Translations under genes and position numbers: made by a program | Notes under the pieces: model-generated | What the model was told of the DNA's origin: nothing | Database searches by the model: none | Seen by the model: the letters and a program-made list of their open reading frames with translations, nothing else | Shown here: positions 32,722 through 39,996 of the stretch, one piece after another | How the letters are laid out: every line of letters starts with the position of its first letter | How positions within the stretch are numbered: position 1 is the stretch's first letter | Origin: Bacillota bacterium | GTDB taxonomy: Bacteria > Bacillota > Clostridia > Oscillospirales > Ruminococcaceae | DNA: 39,996 nucleotides | Assembly (NCBI GenBank): GCA_023396215.1 | Contig: JAEWWW010000042.1 | Coordinates: 1 to 39,996 of the forward strand | Reading direction: 5' to 3'

Positions 32722-34371
32722 TCAGAGGTTGACGTCCTCCGATTTGCTGACCGCCAGATAAATCATCATAGAAATGATGGTGAAAAGGGTCAGGACGCTG
32801 GCGTAGGCACAGGCGGTGCCGTAGTTGCCCCGCACAATCTGCACATAGGTGCCCACCGTCAGGGTGATGTTTTTGTTGTTGTAAAGGATTACGCCGCTGG
32901 AAAGCTCGGTAATGATGGCGACCCAGCTGAGAATCGCCCCCGAGGTGATGCCGCTGGCCATCAAGGGCACGGTGACCTCGGTGAGGGTTTTGAACTTGGA
33001 GGCGCCCAGACTGAGGGAGGCTTCCTCCATGCTCATGGGTATCTGCATCAGGGTTGCGGTGGCCGAACGAATGGTGTAGGGCAGGCGGCGCAGCACCAGC
33101 GCCAAAACCATAATCCACATGGTGCCCACTATGCTGATGGGCTCTCTATTGAAGGAGATGACCAGCGCGATACCGGCAACCGCCCCGGGGATGACATAGG
33201 GCACCATAGACACGGTATCGATGGCGTTGTTGATGGCGTTGGAGCGGCGCACGACCAGATAGGAAATCATGATGGAAAGCACGATGATGATGACCAGCGA
33301 GATAGCGCCGAAGTAGACGGTATTTTTCACCGAACGGCCCAGCAGCTTGCTCATGGCCACGGTGTAGTTGTTGAGCGAGTAGCCCTCTTTAAAGACGCTG
33401 CCGCTGGCGTTGCGGAAGGAAAGATAGACCACATACACCTGAGGCAGAAGAGCAACCCCCACCAGCAGGTAGCAGTAAAGGTGCATCAGAAGCGACCGAA
33501 TGCCCTTGGGGGTCTTTTTCTCCACCGGGTGCAGGGCGCTCATGGTAAATTTGAATCGGCTGGTGGCATACTTCTGCACCATAAAAATCACCGCGGTCAC
33601 CAGCACCGCGATAATCGAGATGGTAGCGGCAAAGCTGTGGTCGGTGCCCACCTCGCCCATGTACTGGTTGTAAATCTCCACCGTAAAGGTGCGGTAGCCC
33701 TCGCCGATGAGCAGCGGGGTGCCAAAGTCTGCAAACGCCCGCATAAAGACCATCAGCGCGGCGGCCAGCAGGGTGGGCATCGAAAGGCTGAGCAACACCT
33801 TGAAGAAGCGGGAAACGCCGGTGCAGCCCATGTTTTCGGAGGCTTCCATCAGGGAGTTATCAATATTGCGGAAGGCGCCGTTCATATAGATAAAGACCAG
33901 CGGGAAGAACTTGAGGGTCTGCACCCAGATGATGCCCCCAAAGCCGTAGATGCTGCCTATCTGAATGCCGATATGCTTGAGGGCGACGGTGATGATGCCG
34001 GAACGCCCCAGCAGCATAATCCACGAGTAGGCCCCGATGAAGGGGGCGGACATGCAGCAGAGCAGGCTGGCGATAAAGATGAACTTGCTGCCCTTGATGC
34101 GGTAAAAGGAGTAGAAGTAGGACAGGGGCAGCACCAGCAGGACACTGGCGAAGGTCACCGCAAGGGTTACCTTGGTGCTGTTCCAGATGGTGTTGGAGTA
34201 GTAAGGGTCTGAGAAGAACTTGCTGAAGTTGCGCAGGGTGAACCCCTCATTCTGGATAAACACCGCCTCTTTGAGGATGTTGAAGAAGGGGTAGATTAGA
34301 AAGAGGCCGAACAGCGCTACGAGGAACAGGGTCGCAAAGGACCACATATCCAGCTTTTTTGTTTTTTCCAC
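32722..34371 (-). CDS. ABC importer permease, two fused membrane domains
   Basis: 549 residues with about twelve membrane segments and two permease domains in one chain. EAA loops are seen as LMEASENMGCTGVSRF and MEEASLSLGASKFKTL. GTG start with AGGAGG eight bases upstream. It begins 14 bases after the ATPase stop, so the two are co-translated. The partner binding protein begins 62 bases downstream. Confidence 0.92.
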   Translation of the reverse strand: MEKTKKLDMWSFATLFLVALFGLFLIYPFFNILKEAVFIQNEGFTLRNFSKFFSDPYYSNTIWNSTKVTLAVTFASVLLVLPLSYFYSFYRIKGSKFIFIASLLCCMSAPFIGAYSWIMLLGRSGIITVALKHIGIQIGSIYGFGGIIWVQTLKFFPLVFIYMNGAFRNIDNSLMEASENMGCTGVSRFFKVLLSLSMPTLLAAALMVFMRAFADFGTPLLIGEGYRTFTVEIYNQYMGEVGTDHSFAATISIIAVLVTAVIFMVQKYATSRFKFTMSALHPVEKKTPKGIRSLLMHLYCYLLVGVALLPQVYVVYLSFRNASGSVFKEGYSLNNYTVAMSKLLGRSVKNTVYFGAISLVIIIVLSIMISYLVVRRSNAINNAIDTVSMVPYVIPGAVAGIALVISFNREPISIVGTMWIMVLALVLRRLPYTIRSATATLMQIPMSMEEASLSLGASKFKTLTEVTVPLMASGITSGAILSWVAIITELSSGVILYNNKNITLTVGTYVQIVRGNYGTACAYASVLTLFTIISMMIYLAVSKSEDVNL

Positions 34372-34385
34372 CGTTTGCCCACCTC

Positions 34386-35495
34386 CTAAATTTCGTTACG
34401 GACGCCGGTCAAAATGTTGGCAGCGCCGGTTTCTACAAAGACGTTTATCTTTTTGGTGTTGACTGCCAGCTTAATCCTTGTACCCGGTTGGATAATCGAG
34501 TCTATGGTGGATTCCTGAATAATCTCTGCCTGCTCGCCGCTGTCCAGCTTGACAAAGTAGTGGGTGTTCAGCCCCAGAAATACGCTGTCCTCCACCACGG
34601 CGCTCATCCCCTGTGCGGCACTGTCGCTCTGCACCAGCAGCTCCTCGGGCCGGGCCGAGACAACCACCTGCTGGTCTTCGCGGTACTTTTCCTGCACATT
34701 ATCCAGCTCCACACTGTAGCCGCCGCCGAGCTCCAGATGGCAATGGCCCCCCTTCACCTTCAGCTCGCCCCTGAGGATATTGGAGCGGCCGATGAAGGTG
34801 GCTACAAACTGGTTGGCCGGCCGCTGGTAGATATCCTTGGGGGTGCCAAGATGCTGAATCTCGCCATCCTTCATGACGGCGATGCGGTCGGAAATGGCCA
34901 TGGCCTCTTCCTGGTCGTGGGTGACATAGACGGTGGTGATGCCCACCGAGTGCTGTATCTGCTTGATGACCGAGCGCATCTCTACCCGCAGCTTGGCGTC
35001 CAGATTGGAGAGGGGCTCATCCATCAGCAGCACATCCGGCTCCACCACCAATGCGCGGGCCAATGCCACACGCTGCTGCTGGCCGCCCGAGAGCCGCTCC
35101 GGCATACGGGCGGCGTACTGCTCAATCTGAACCGCCTGTATTGCTTTGTCCACCTTGGGGCCTATCTCTTCTTTTGGCACCTTGCGGTGGCGAAGGCCGA
35201 ACTCCACATTTTTGCGCACGTTCAGATGGGGAAAGATGGCGTAGTTTTGGAACACCATGCCGATGTTGCGCTTACCCGGCTCCAGATTGTTGATGAGGGT
35301 GTCGTTGAAATAGAACTCGCCCCCCTCGATGCTGTTGAAGCCCGCTATCATCCGCAGCAGGGTGGTCTTGCCGCAGCCTGAGGGCCCCAGCAGGGTAAAC
35401 AGCTCACCGGGCTTAATCTCTACGCTCAGATGGGGAATGATGACGTTGTCGCCGTACCGCTTTTGGGCCTCTTTAATGGTTATCTGTGTCTTCAT
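34386..35495 (-). CDS. ABC importer ATPase (FbpC/AfuC type, with TOBE domain)
   Basis: 369 residues. Walker A GPSGCGKTT, Q-loop VFQNYAIFPH, signature LSGGQQQRVALARAL, Walker B DVLLMDEPLSNLD, switch YVTHDQEEA. The C-terminal domain (about 240-365) is the TOBE type. ATG behind GAGGTGAAG. The sequence is clearly homologous to the ATPase at 19962-21038 but diverged, as expected for a different operon. It lies between the first binding-protein gene and the permease. Confidence 0.92.
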   Translation of the reverse strand: MKTQITIKEAQKRYGDNVIIPHLSVEIKPGELFTLLGPSGCGKTTLLRMIAGFNSIEGGEFYFNDTLINNLEPGKRNIGMVFQNYAIFPHLNVRKNVEFGLRHRKVPKEEIGPKVDKAIQAVQIEQYAARMPERLSGGQQQRVALARALVVEPDVLLMDEPLSNLDAKLRVEMRSVIKQIQHSVGITTVYVTHDQEEAMAISDRIAVMKDGEIQHLGTPKDIYQRPANQFVATFIGRSNILRGELKVKGGHCHLELGGGYSVELDNVQEKYREDQQVVVSARPEELLVQSDSAAQGMSAVVEDSVFLGLNTHYFVKLDSGEQAEIIQESTIDSIIQPGTRIKLAVNTKKINVFVETGAANILTGVRNEI

Positions 35496-35579
35496 TCTAT
35501 CTTCACCTCATCATTTTTTATCTATTGATCGGGTATGGTGGGCCTGCGGCCTTGGGCGATGCCGATTGCCCCGCCTTTT

Positions 35580-36608
35580 TTATACCGCATCGTTCACCGC
35601 ATGGAACACCGAGAGAAAGCGTTCGGTCCACTCGGCGATATGCTCCTCCACCTGACGCGGGTCCTCGTCGATGATGTTGATTTCCTCCAGCGGAGGAAAG
35701 GCCTCGGGGGGCTGCACGTCGGTGCGCAGCGGCCGCCGGTTGAGCTGGGTGGCCACAATCGACTGCACCTCTTTGCCGAGGAGGAAATCCACAAACTGCT
35801 GGGCCACCTTTAGGTTCCTGGCGTTTTTGATGATGTAAACCCCGTCGGGCTTGCCGATGACTCCTTCCTTCATATACACAATCCGGATGGGCGAGGTTTC
35901 GCTGATATGGTTGGCGGCTCCCTCCTCGAAGGTGAGCCCCACCGCATACTGGCCGGTGGCTACGCCTGTGTAGACCGCCGGTGAGCTGTCCAGCAGATGG
36001 CCGTCCAGTTGGGCACAGAGTGCCCTTACGTAGTCCCACCCCGCCGCGGGGTCGCCCTGCCCCATGGCGTACAGCATATTTACCAGCTGCTCCTTGCCGG
36101 AGGAGGCCCGGGTTAGGTCGGCCGCCGCAATCCTGCCTTTCAGCCGCGGGTCCAGCAGGCTTTCGTAGCCTGTAATCTCGATATCGCCGGTGAGGTCGGT
36201 GTTCACCATAAGGACGCTGAGAATGTTGGTAAAGCGGGTCAGGTTTCCTTCGGCGTTGCGGTACTGCTCGGGCAGATACCGGTCGTTGGGGCTGGTGTAC
36301 GGTTCAAACAGCTCGCCTCGGGTGGATACTGTGGAGATGGTGCCGCCCCACAGCACGTCGCCCTGCGGGTCGTCCTGCTCCTGCGCAATGCGCTTGAGGA
36401 ACTCCACCGTGCCTGCGTTGACCACCTTGACCTTGACGTTGTACCGCTGCTCAAACTCGTTGACGATGGGAGTGTAAAAATCGATGGAATGGGGACAATA
36501 CAACACCATCGTTTCCTGCCCACGCCCGGGCGATTGTGCGGGCTTCTGCGTACAACCAATCAATGCCGGTAAAAGCAACAAGCAACTCAACCATCGAAGT
36601 CTTTTCAT
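35580..36608 (-). CDS. Binding lipoprotein next to the two-component system (HptA-like sensor)
   Basis: 342 residues. The signal ends ALIGCTQ with Cys19 as the lipid site. The mature part is a ferric/sugar-phosphate-type binding protein (VLYCPHSIDFYTPIVNEFE), with GQYAVGLTFEEGAANHI close to the matching segment of the 31553-32659 protein. Staphylococcal HptA, PgtC and related proteins of this family act as outside sensors that pass ligand information to a membrane kinase. Here it sits directly after the kinase and regulator genes and starts the importer operon behind the promoter at 36676-36704. It may be sensor, importer subunit or both. ATG behind GGGGGGAG. Confidence 0.85.
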   Translation of the reverse strand: MKRLRWLSCLLLLPALIGCTQKPAQSPGRGQETMVLYCPHSIDFYTPIVNEFEQRYNVKVKVVNAGTVEFLKRIAQEQDDPQGDVLWGGTISTVSTRGELFEPYTSPNDRYLPEQYRNAEGNLTRFTNILSVLMVNTDLTGDIEITGYESLLDPRLKGRIAAADLTRASSGKEQLVNMLYAMGQGDPAAGWDYVRALCAQLDGHLLDSSPAVYTGVATGQYAVGLTFEEGAANHISETSPIRIVYMKEGVIGKPDGVYIIKNARNLKVAQQFVDFLLGKEVQSIVATQLNRRPLRTDVQPPEAFPPLEEINIIDEDPRQVEEHIAEWTERFLSVFHAVNDAV

Positions 36609-36675
36609 GGTGTGCTCCCCCCTGTAATCTATTTTAGAAATTCCTCTTTATTTGCACCATCCGAAAATAAGCAAA

Positions 36676-36704
36676 AGTATCGCAAAAAACGAACAATATG
36701 TGTA
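36676..36704 (-). promoter_or_regulatory. Candidate regulated promoter of the second importer operon
   Basis: On the minus strand TACACA (36704-36699), 17 bases and GATACT (36681-36676), with an extended TG before the -10. The -35 lies inside one of two direct repeats TACACAT (36717-36711 and 36704-36698, 13 bases apart). Direct repeats at the -35 are where AraC-type activators bind, and such a regulator is encoded next door. Otherwise the 317-base gap 36609-36925 holds only the terminator at 36849-36887. Confidence 0.45.
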
Positions 36705-36848
36705 AAACCCATGTGTATAATGCCATTTTGTTGTTTAAATCACGAAACTCCTTGCTTTGTTTATCCCTTTTAGGGGTTGTCCCTTTCTGTGGTCACTCGG
36801 GCATCGGCAGCGGGGTGGACCGCCCTGCCGCACCCCTGCTGAATGGGC

Positions 36849-36887
36849 AAAAGGCAATGCCGGCTTATCCCGCCAGCATTGCCTTTT
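36849..36887 (-). terminator. Terminator after the response regulator gene
   Basis: AAGGCAATGC and GCATTGCCTT, with an inner CGG/CCAG stem, form a hairpin flanked by A and T runs. It separates the kinase-regulator unit from the importer genes on the minus strand. Confidence 0.88.
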
Positions 36888-36925
36888 GTTGTAGCCCATA
36901 TGAAAATCCCCCGCCCTGTACCGCT

Positions 36926-37720
36926 TCAGCCCTGCTGAGCCAGCTCGGCCTTTTTGCCGCCCACCTCCCGCAAAAACTCGGTGGGCGCCTTGCCCACATA
37001 CTTGCGGAACACATGGCAGAAATGCTTGTAGTCGCTGAAACCGGTCATATCCGACACCTCATAGACCCGGTACCCGCCCTGAAGCAGGAACTCCAGCGCC
37101 TTTTGCACGCGGTACTGGTTGAGCATATCCAAAAAGGTCATGGAGGTTACCGTCTTAAACTTGCGGGTGAGGTAGCTGGAGCTCACATTCAGCTCCTCCG
37201 CGATAAGGTCGATGCTAAGCTTGTCGCAGTAGTTTTCGCGGATGCGGCCAACAGCATAGGCCACATAGCTGTTGCTTTCCAAGTCGAGGTTATCCGGCCC
37301 CAGATTGATGATGGGCTCAAAAGCCGGGGGGGCTGCGGTTTCCACCCCCAACCTCAGCGCGATGCGCCGCATCACATCCTTGAGCTTTTCGCTGTCGATG
37401 GGTTTTAGAAGGTAATCGAAGGCATGCAGCTTGATGGCCCGCTGCGCATATTCAAAGTCGGCATAGCTGGTTAGCACGATGCTGAGAAAACCGGTGATGC
37501 CCAAAGCGGCGGCAGCCTCCAGCATCTCGATGCCGCTCATACGGGGCATCTTGATGTCGGTGATGACCACATCACAGCCGGTGGTTTCCAGCTTTTCCAG
37601 ACCGTCTATGCCGTCGGTGGCGGTATCCACCACCACGCAGCCCATCTCAAGCCAGTTGTTGCCGTATGTAAGCCATTTGCGGATAATCTCTTCATCCTCC
37701 ACAATCAGTACCCTAAGCAT
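36926..37720 (-). CDS. AraC-type response regulator (YesN/HptR-like)
   Basis: 264 residues. Receiver domain (1-120) with the acidic pair at the N-terminus (VEDEE), phosphorylated Asp55 (ITDIKMPRMSG), a Ser/Thr switch (VLTSYADF) and Lys in LLKPID. The C-terminal ~95 residues are an AraC-type double HTH (LIAEELNVSSSYLTRKFK and VYEVSDMTGFSDYKHFCHVF). Start ATG behind GGGGGAG; it overlaps the kinase gene by eight bases. It probably activates the importer promoter at 36676-36704. Confidence 0.94.
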   Translation of the reverse strand: MLRVLIVEDEEIIRKWLTYGNNWLEMGCVVVDTATDGIDGLEKLETTGCDVVITDIKMPRMSGIEMLEAAAALGITGFLSIVLTSYADFEYAQRAIKLHAFDYLLKPIDSEKLKDVMRRIALRLGVETAAPPAFEPIINLGPDNLDLESNSYVAYAVGRIRENYCDKLSIDLIAEELNVSSSYLTRKFKTVTSMTFLDMLNQYRVQKALEFLLQGGYRVYEVSDMTGFSDYKHFCHVFRKYVGKAPTEFLREVGGKKAELAQQG

Positions 37721-39458
37721 CTGCACTCCCCCCTTGTAAGTCGTTCTGCTGCCCGGACCGGTACAGAGCGGGCAAGGTAATACGAACGGTTGTGCCGCAG
37801 CCCTCGGTGCTCTCCAGCGACAGCCCATAAGGGGCCCCATAGGTCAGCCGGATGCGGCGGTTGACATTATAGAGGCCGATGTTGTTGTTATAGTCCTGCT
37901 TCTGTGCAAGGCTGCTGCGGATCTGCTCCAGCTTTTCGGGGGAGATACCGGCGCCGTTGTCGGTGATGGTGATGACCAGTTGGCCGTCCCTCATCTCGGC
38001 CAGTACGGTCACCAACAGCTCTCCCTTGCGGTCGAAGCCGTGCTTGATTGAATTTTCAATCAGCGGTTGTATGATAAGCTTTGGCACAACGCAATGGTCG
38101 GTTTCGGGCCGCAGCTCAATTTCATAGTTAAAGTCGCGGCCAAACCGTCCCTTTTGAATGCGCAGGTAGTTGAGGGTGTAGGTCACATCCTCCCGCAGCG
38201 TTACGGCGTGCTTCTCTCCCCGGATGCTGTATCGCAGCAAATCGGCCAGCCAAAGAATCATCTGCCCGGTTTTTTGCGCGTCAATATCGGCCATGCAGCG
38301 GATGGTTTCCAGCGTGTTGTATAAAAAATGGGGGTGGAACTGGGATTCCAACTGCCTGATTTCTGAGATAATGGTTTCGCGGGCCTGCTGCTGGTTGCGC
38401 AGGATGAGCTCCTTCATGCGGTCCAGCATCTGGTTGTAGGATTCCCCGATGCTTTCAAACTCATCGTTGGTGGTTATGTTTAGGCGGTAATCCAGATTGC
38501 CGTAGCCCGCTTCCTCAAAGGCCAGCAGCAGCTCGTCGATAATGGCGGTTTTCTCCACCGATATGCGCCTGGAGTTGATGTAAATGAGCAATGCCACCGA
38601 GCATAGCACCACCACCAGCACCGCCGCCACAATCGAGGCTACGCTCAGAATGACGCTCACCTCGGTGAGGGTGTAGATAGAAAGATTTCCGTCCAAAACG
38701 GTGCTGTGGGTGCAGTAATAGGCCTCGCCGCCGTAGGAAATATAGCCGTTCCGGCCGATGATGTCGTCGGCCAGCCGGCGGTTGGCGTTGTGAAAAAGGT
38801 TGCTGCTGCCGGCCAGAACATGGTCGTAGCAGTCGGTGATGATGGTGACCATCGAGCTGTTGGCGGCGGTGCCCAGCAGCGCGTCGCAATCCATCCGAAA
38901 GAGCAGGTTGCCCTCCGCCGTCCCCTGCGGCGCAAAGGCCTTGCCCAAGGTCAGGCTCATACCGACAATGGAGTTATCCTCAATATGGGTGTCAAAGTAT
39001 ACCGCCTGCCGGTCTGGGTGCTGCTCCAGCAGGTTGACGATGCCCCATGATACATCTGTGCTGCCCACTGGGAAGTCCTGCCGCCGTTTGTTGCTGGAAA
39101 CAATCGTCCTCTTCTGGTTGTCCAGAATGTAAAAATCCAGCGGCAGATTCAGCTTTTGGGCGGAGCTATAAAAGGTTTGGTAGACGCCGGAGCGGGCCTC
39201 GGCCTCCGACTGCAGCCGGGGGATGTCATACTCCTCTGTAATGCTGTTCATCAGCCTGATGCAGACCAAAAGCTTGTCGTTGATGTTGTTGCCCAGCCAC
39301 TCGTTGGCTTTTTTGTTGGTGGAAACCACCGTTTGGTACCAAAAAAAGAAGACGACAAACAGGCAGGCAAAGGTCACCATCGAAACCGGCACCACCGAAT
39401 GTACGATGAACGCGCGCCGGATGTCGTCTTTAAAACGCCCCTGCTTTTTGCCGGACAT
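37713..39458 (-). CDS. Sensor histidine kinase (YesM/HptS-like)
   Basis: 581 residues. Membrane helix 1 (about 18-41), extracytoplasmic sensor domain (about 42-265), membrane helix 2 (268-294), HAMP region (295-350), then a kinase core of the YesM type. The phosphorylated histidine is His377 in FHPHFLYNTLE. The ATP-binding N box (LIENSIKHG) and DNGAGI follow. ATG behind GGGGGAAGAG. Partner is the AraC-type regulator encoded directly after. The large outside domain could contact ligand or the binding lipoprotein of the same locus. Confidence 0.94.
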   Translation of the reverse strand: MSGKKQGRFKDDIRRAFIVHSVVPVSMVTFACLFVVFFFWYQTVVSTNKKANEWLGNNINDKLLVCIRLMNSITEEYDIPRLQSEAEARSGVYQTFYSSAQKLNLPLDFYILDNQKRTIVSSNKRRQDFPVGSTDVSWGIVNLLEQHPDRQAVYFDTHIEDNSIVGMSLTLGKAFAPQGTAEGNLLFRMDCDALLGTAANSSMVTIITDCYDHVLAGSSNLFHNANRRLADDIIGRNGYISYGGEAYYCTHSTVLDGNLSIYTLTEVSVILSVASIVAAVLVVVLCSVALLIYINSRRISVEKTAIIDELLLAFEEAGYGNLDYRLNITTNDEFESIGESYNQMLDRMKELILRNQQQARETIISEIRQLESQFHPHFLYNTLETIRCMADIDAQKTGQMILWLADLLRYSIRGEKHAVTLREDVTYTLNYLRIQKGRFGRDFNYEIELRPETDHCVVPKLIIQPLIENSIKHGFDRKGELLVTVLAEMRDGQLVITITDNGAGISPEKLEQIRSSLAQKQDYNNNIGLYNVNRRIRLTYGAPYGLSLESTEGCGTTVRITLPALYRSGQQNDLQGGSADA

Positions 39459-39533
39459 GGCTCTTCCCCCTCTGCCGCCGCTGTTTTACCGCGAGAAAAC
39501 CTGCTGTTAACCGGCTGCTGTTTTGATGTGTAT

Positions 39534-39562
39534 ATCATACTAAGCCGCCACAAAAATATCAA
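39534..39562 (-). promoter_or_regulatory. Promoter of the sensor kinase operon
   Basis: On the minus strand TTGATA (39562-39557), 17 bases and TATGAT (39539-39534), about 75 bases before the kinase start. In the rest of the gap 39459-39786 only the terminator at 39701-39733 is seen. Confidence 0.75.
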
Positions 39563-39700
39563 TCGCCACTATCGGGCGGTGCCTGTACCCTATCGGTTGC
39601 GCCGGATGACATTGACTGCTTCTTGTGTCTTGCCTGCTTTAGCCCCGGTTCGCCATCATCATAGCACGTTTTTTATAAAACCAGCAATACGCAAGGAATG

Positions 39701-39733
39701 AAAAAGCGGCAGCCAAATTTCTTGACTGCCGCC
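39701..39733 (-). terminator. Terminator of the sugar transferase gene
   Basis: On the minus strand GCGGCAG pairs with CTGCCGC around 13 bases, followed by TTTTT. It lies 54 bases after the stop of the gene at 39787. Confidence 0.85.
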
Positions 39734-39786
39734 CACAATAAGGCGTTATCGTTTTAGGAAATGTCACCTGCGGGCTGGGGCAGGCT

Positions 39787-39996
39787 TTACCGCTCGGCCG
39801 GTTGCTTCAATGGCTGTGCCTCATCCTGTTTATGCTTTTTAAACACCACATTTCCCGGCAAGGCGGCCCCCTTCCGAATACCCTGTGTGCTTTTGGGCAT
39901 AAACAGCACCTTAGCCGTCAACAGCAGCAACTTCATATCCAATATCAAAGAATAGTTTTCGATATACATCAAATCCAGCTTCAGCTTATCCTGAGG
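39787..39996 (-). CDS. Membrane sugar transferase, C-terminal fragment (cut by window edge)
   Basis: Only the last 69 residues are visible and the frame stays open to the window end. The segment LDLMYIENYSLILDMKLLL closely resembles the end of bacterial sugar transferases that place the first sugar phosphate on undecaprenyl phosphate for polysaccharide synthesis. In those proteins the usual form is LDLYYIENWS, followed by a Leu/Lys helix. After this helix comes a 30-residue basic and Pro-containing tail. The catalytic part is outside the window. Confidence 0.8.
   Translation of the reverse strand, partial: PQDKLKLDLMYIENYSLILDMKLLLLTAKVLFMPKSTQGIRKGAALPGNVVFKKHKQDEAQPLKQPAER

Overview
The window reads as a piece of a Gram-positive, anaerobic, fairly GC-rich Bacillota chromosome, most likely class Clostridia and possibly the Oscillospiraceae group (the family-level placement is inference). 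Supporting signs are strong GGAGG-type ribosome sites, TTGACA/TATAAT promoters in AT-rich gaps, several lipobox lipoproteins, a class B sortase, a type IV pilus set without a PilQ secretin, a YesM/YesN-type two-component system and a hybrid cluster protein with a ferredoxin partner. No rRNA, tRNA, CRISPR array, phage gene or insertion sequence was seen.

Layout. 1-2172: the 3' part of a pyruvate kinase, then a lipobox-bearing sortase B. 2335-4473 (minus): a membrane PAS-GGDEF-EAL cyclic-di-GMP enzyme. 4820-16497: a type IV pilus locus. A plus-strand operon (PilC, PilM, PilN, PilO, a very large PilX-like protein with a Gly-rich beta-repeat region, a small prepilin and a prepilin with two Ig-like domains) meets a minus-strand group (major pilin with its own strong promoter, PilT, PilB) at a shared terminator. 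PilD is divergent from PilB. 16585-19829: a Crp/Fnr regulator split by an in-frame TAG, divergent from a ferredoxin-hcp operon. A 14-bp perfect palindrome lies at the class II activator position of that operon's promoter. 19962-24038 (minus): a three-gene ABC importer of the 'ferric' family.

24325-31408: a PTS operon (EIIA, HPr, EIICB, MtlR, PfkB-type sugar-phosphate kinase, SorE-like dehydrogenase) with a candidate MtlR box in front. Its HPr keeps His15 but has Asn at position 46, and no MtlD is present, which suggests a hexitol route through a ketose phosphate and a bisphosphate. 31553-39458 (minus): sensor kinase, AraC-type response regulator, a first substrate-binding lipoprotein, ATPase, fused permease and a second substrate-binding lipoprotein. 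The kinase/regulator/binding-protein trio resembles the staphylococcal HptSRA hexose-phosphate sensor, and both binding proteins share a GLT-(Y/F)-E-x-GAAN motif. I therefore read this as a self-sensing importer, probably for an organophosphate such as a sugar phosphate rather than iron. The window ends in the C-terminus of a membrane sugar transferase.

The two most interesting regions are the pilus locus, with its unusual minor pilins beside a c-di-GMP enzyme, and the sensor-plus-importer locus at the right end.
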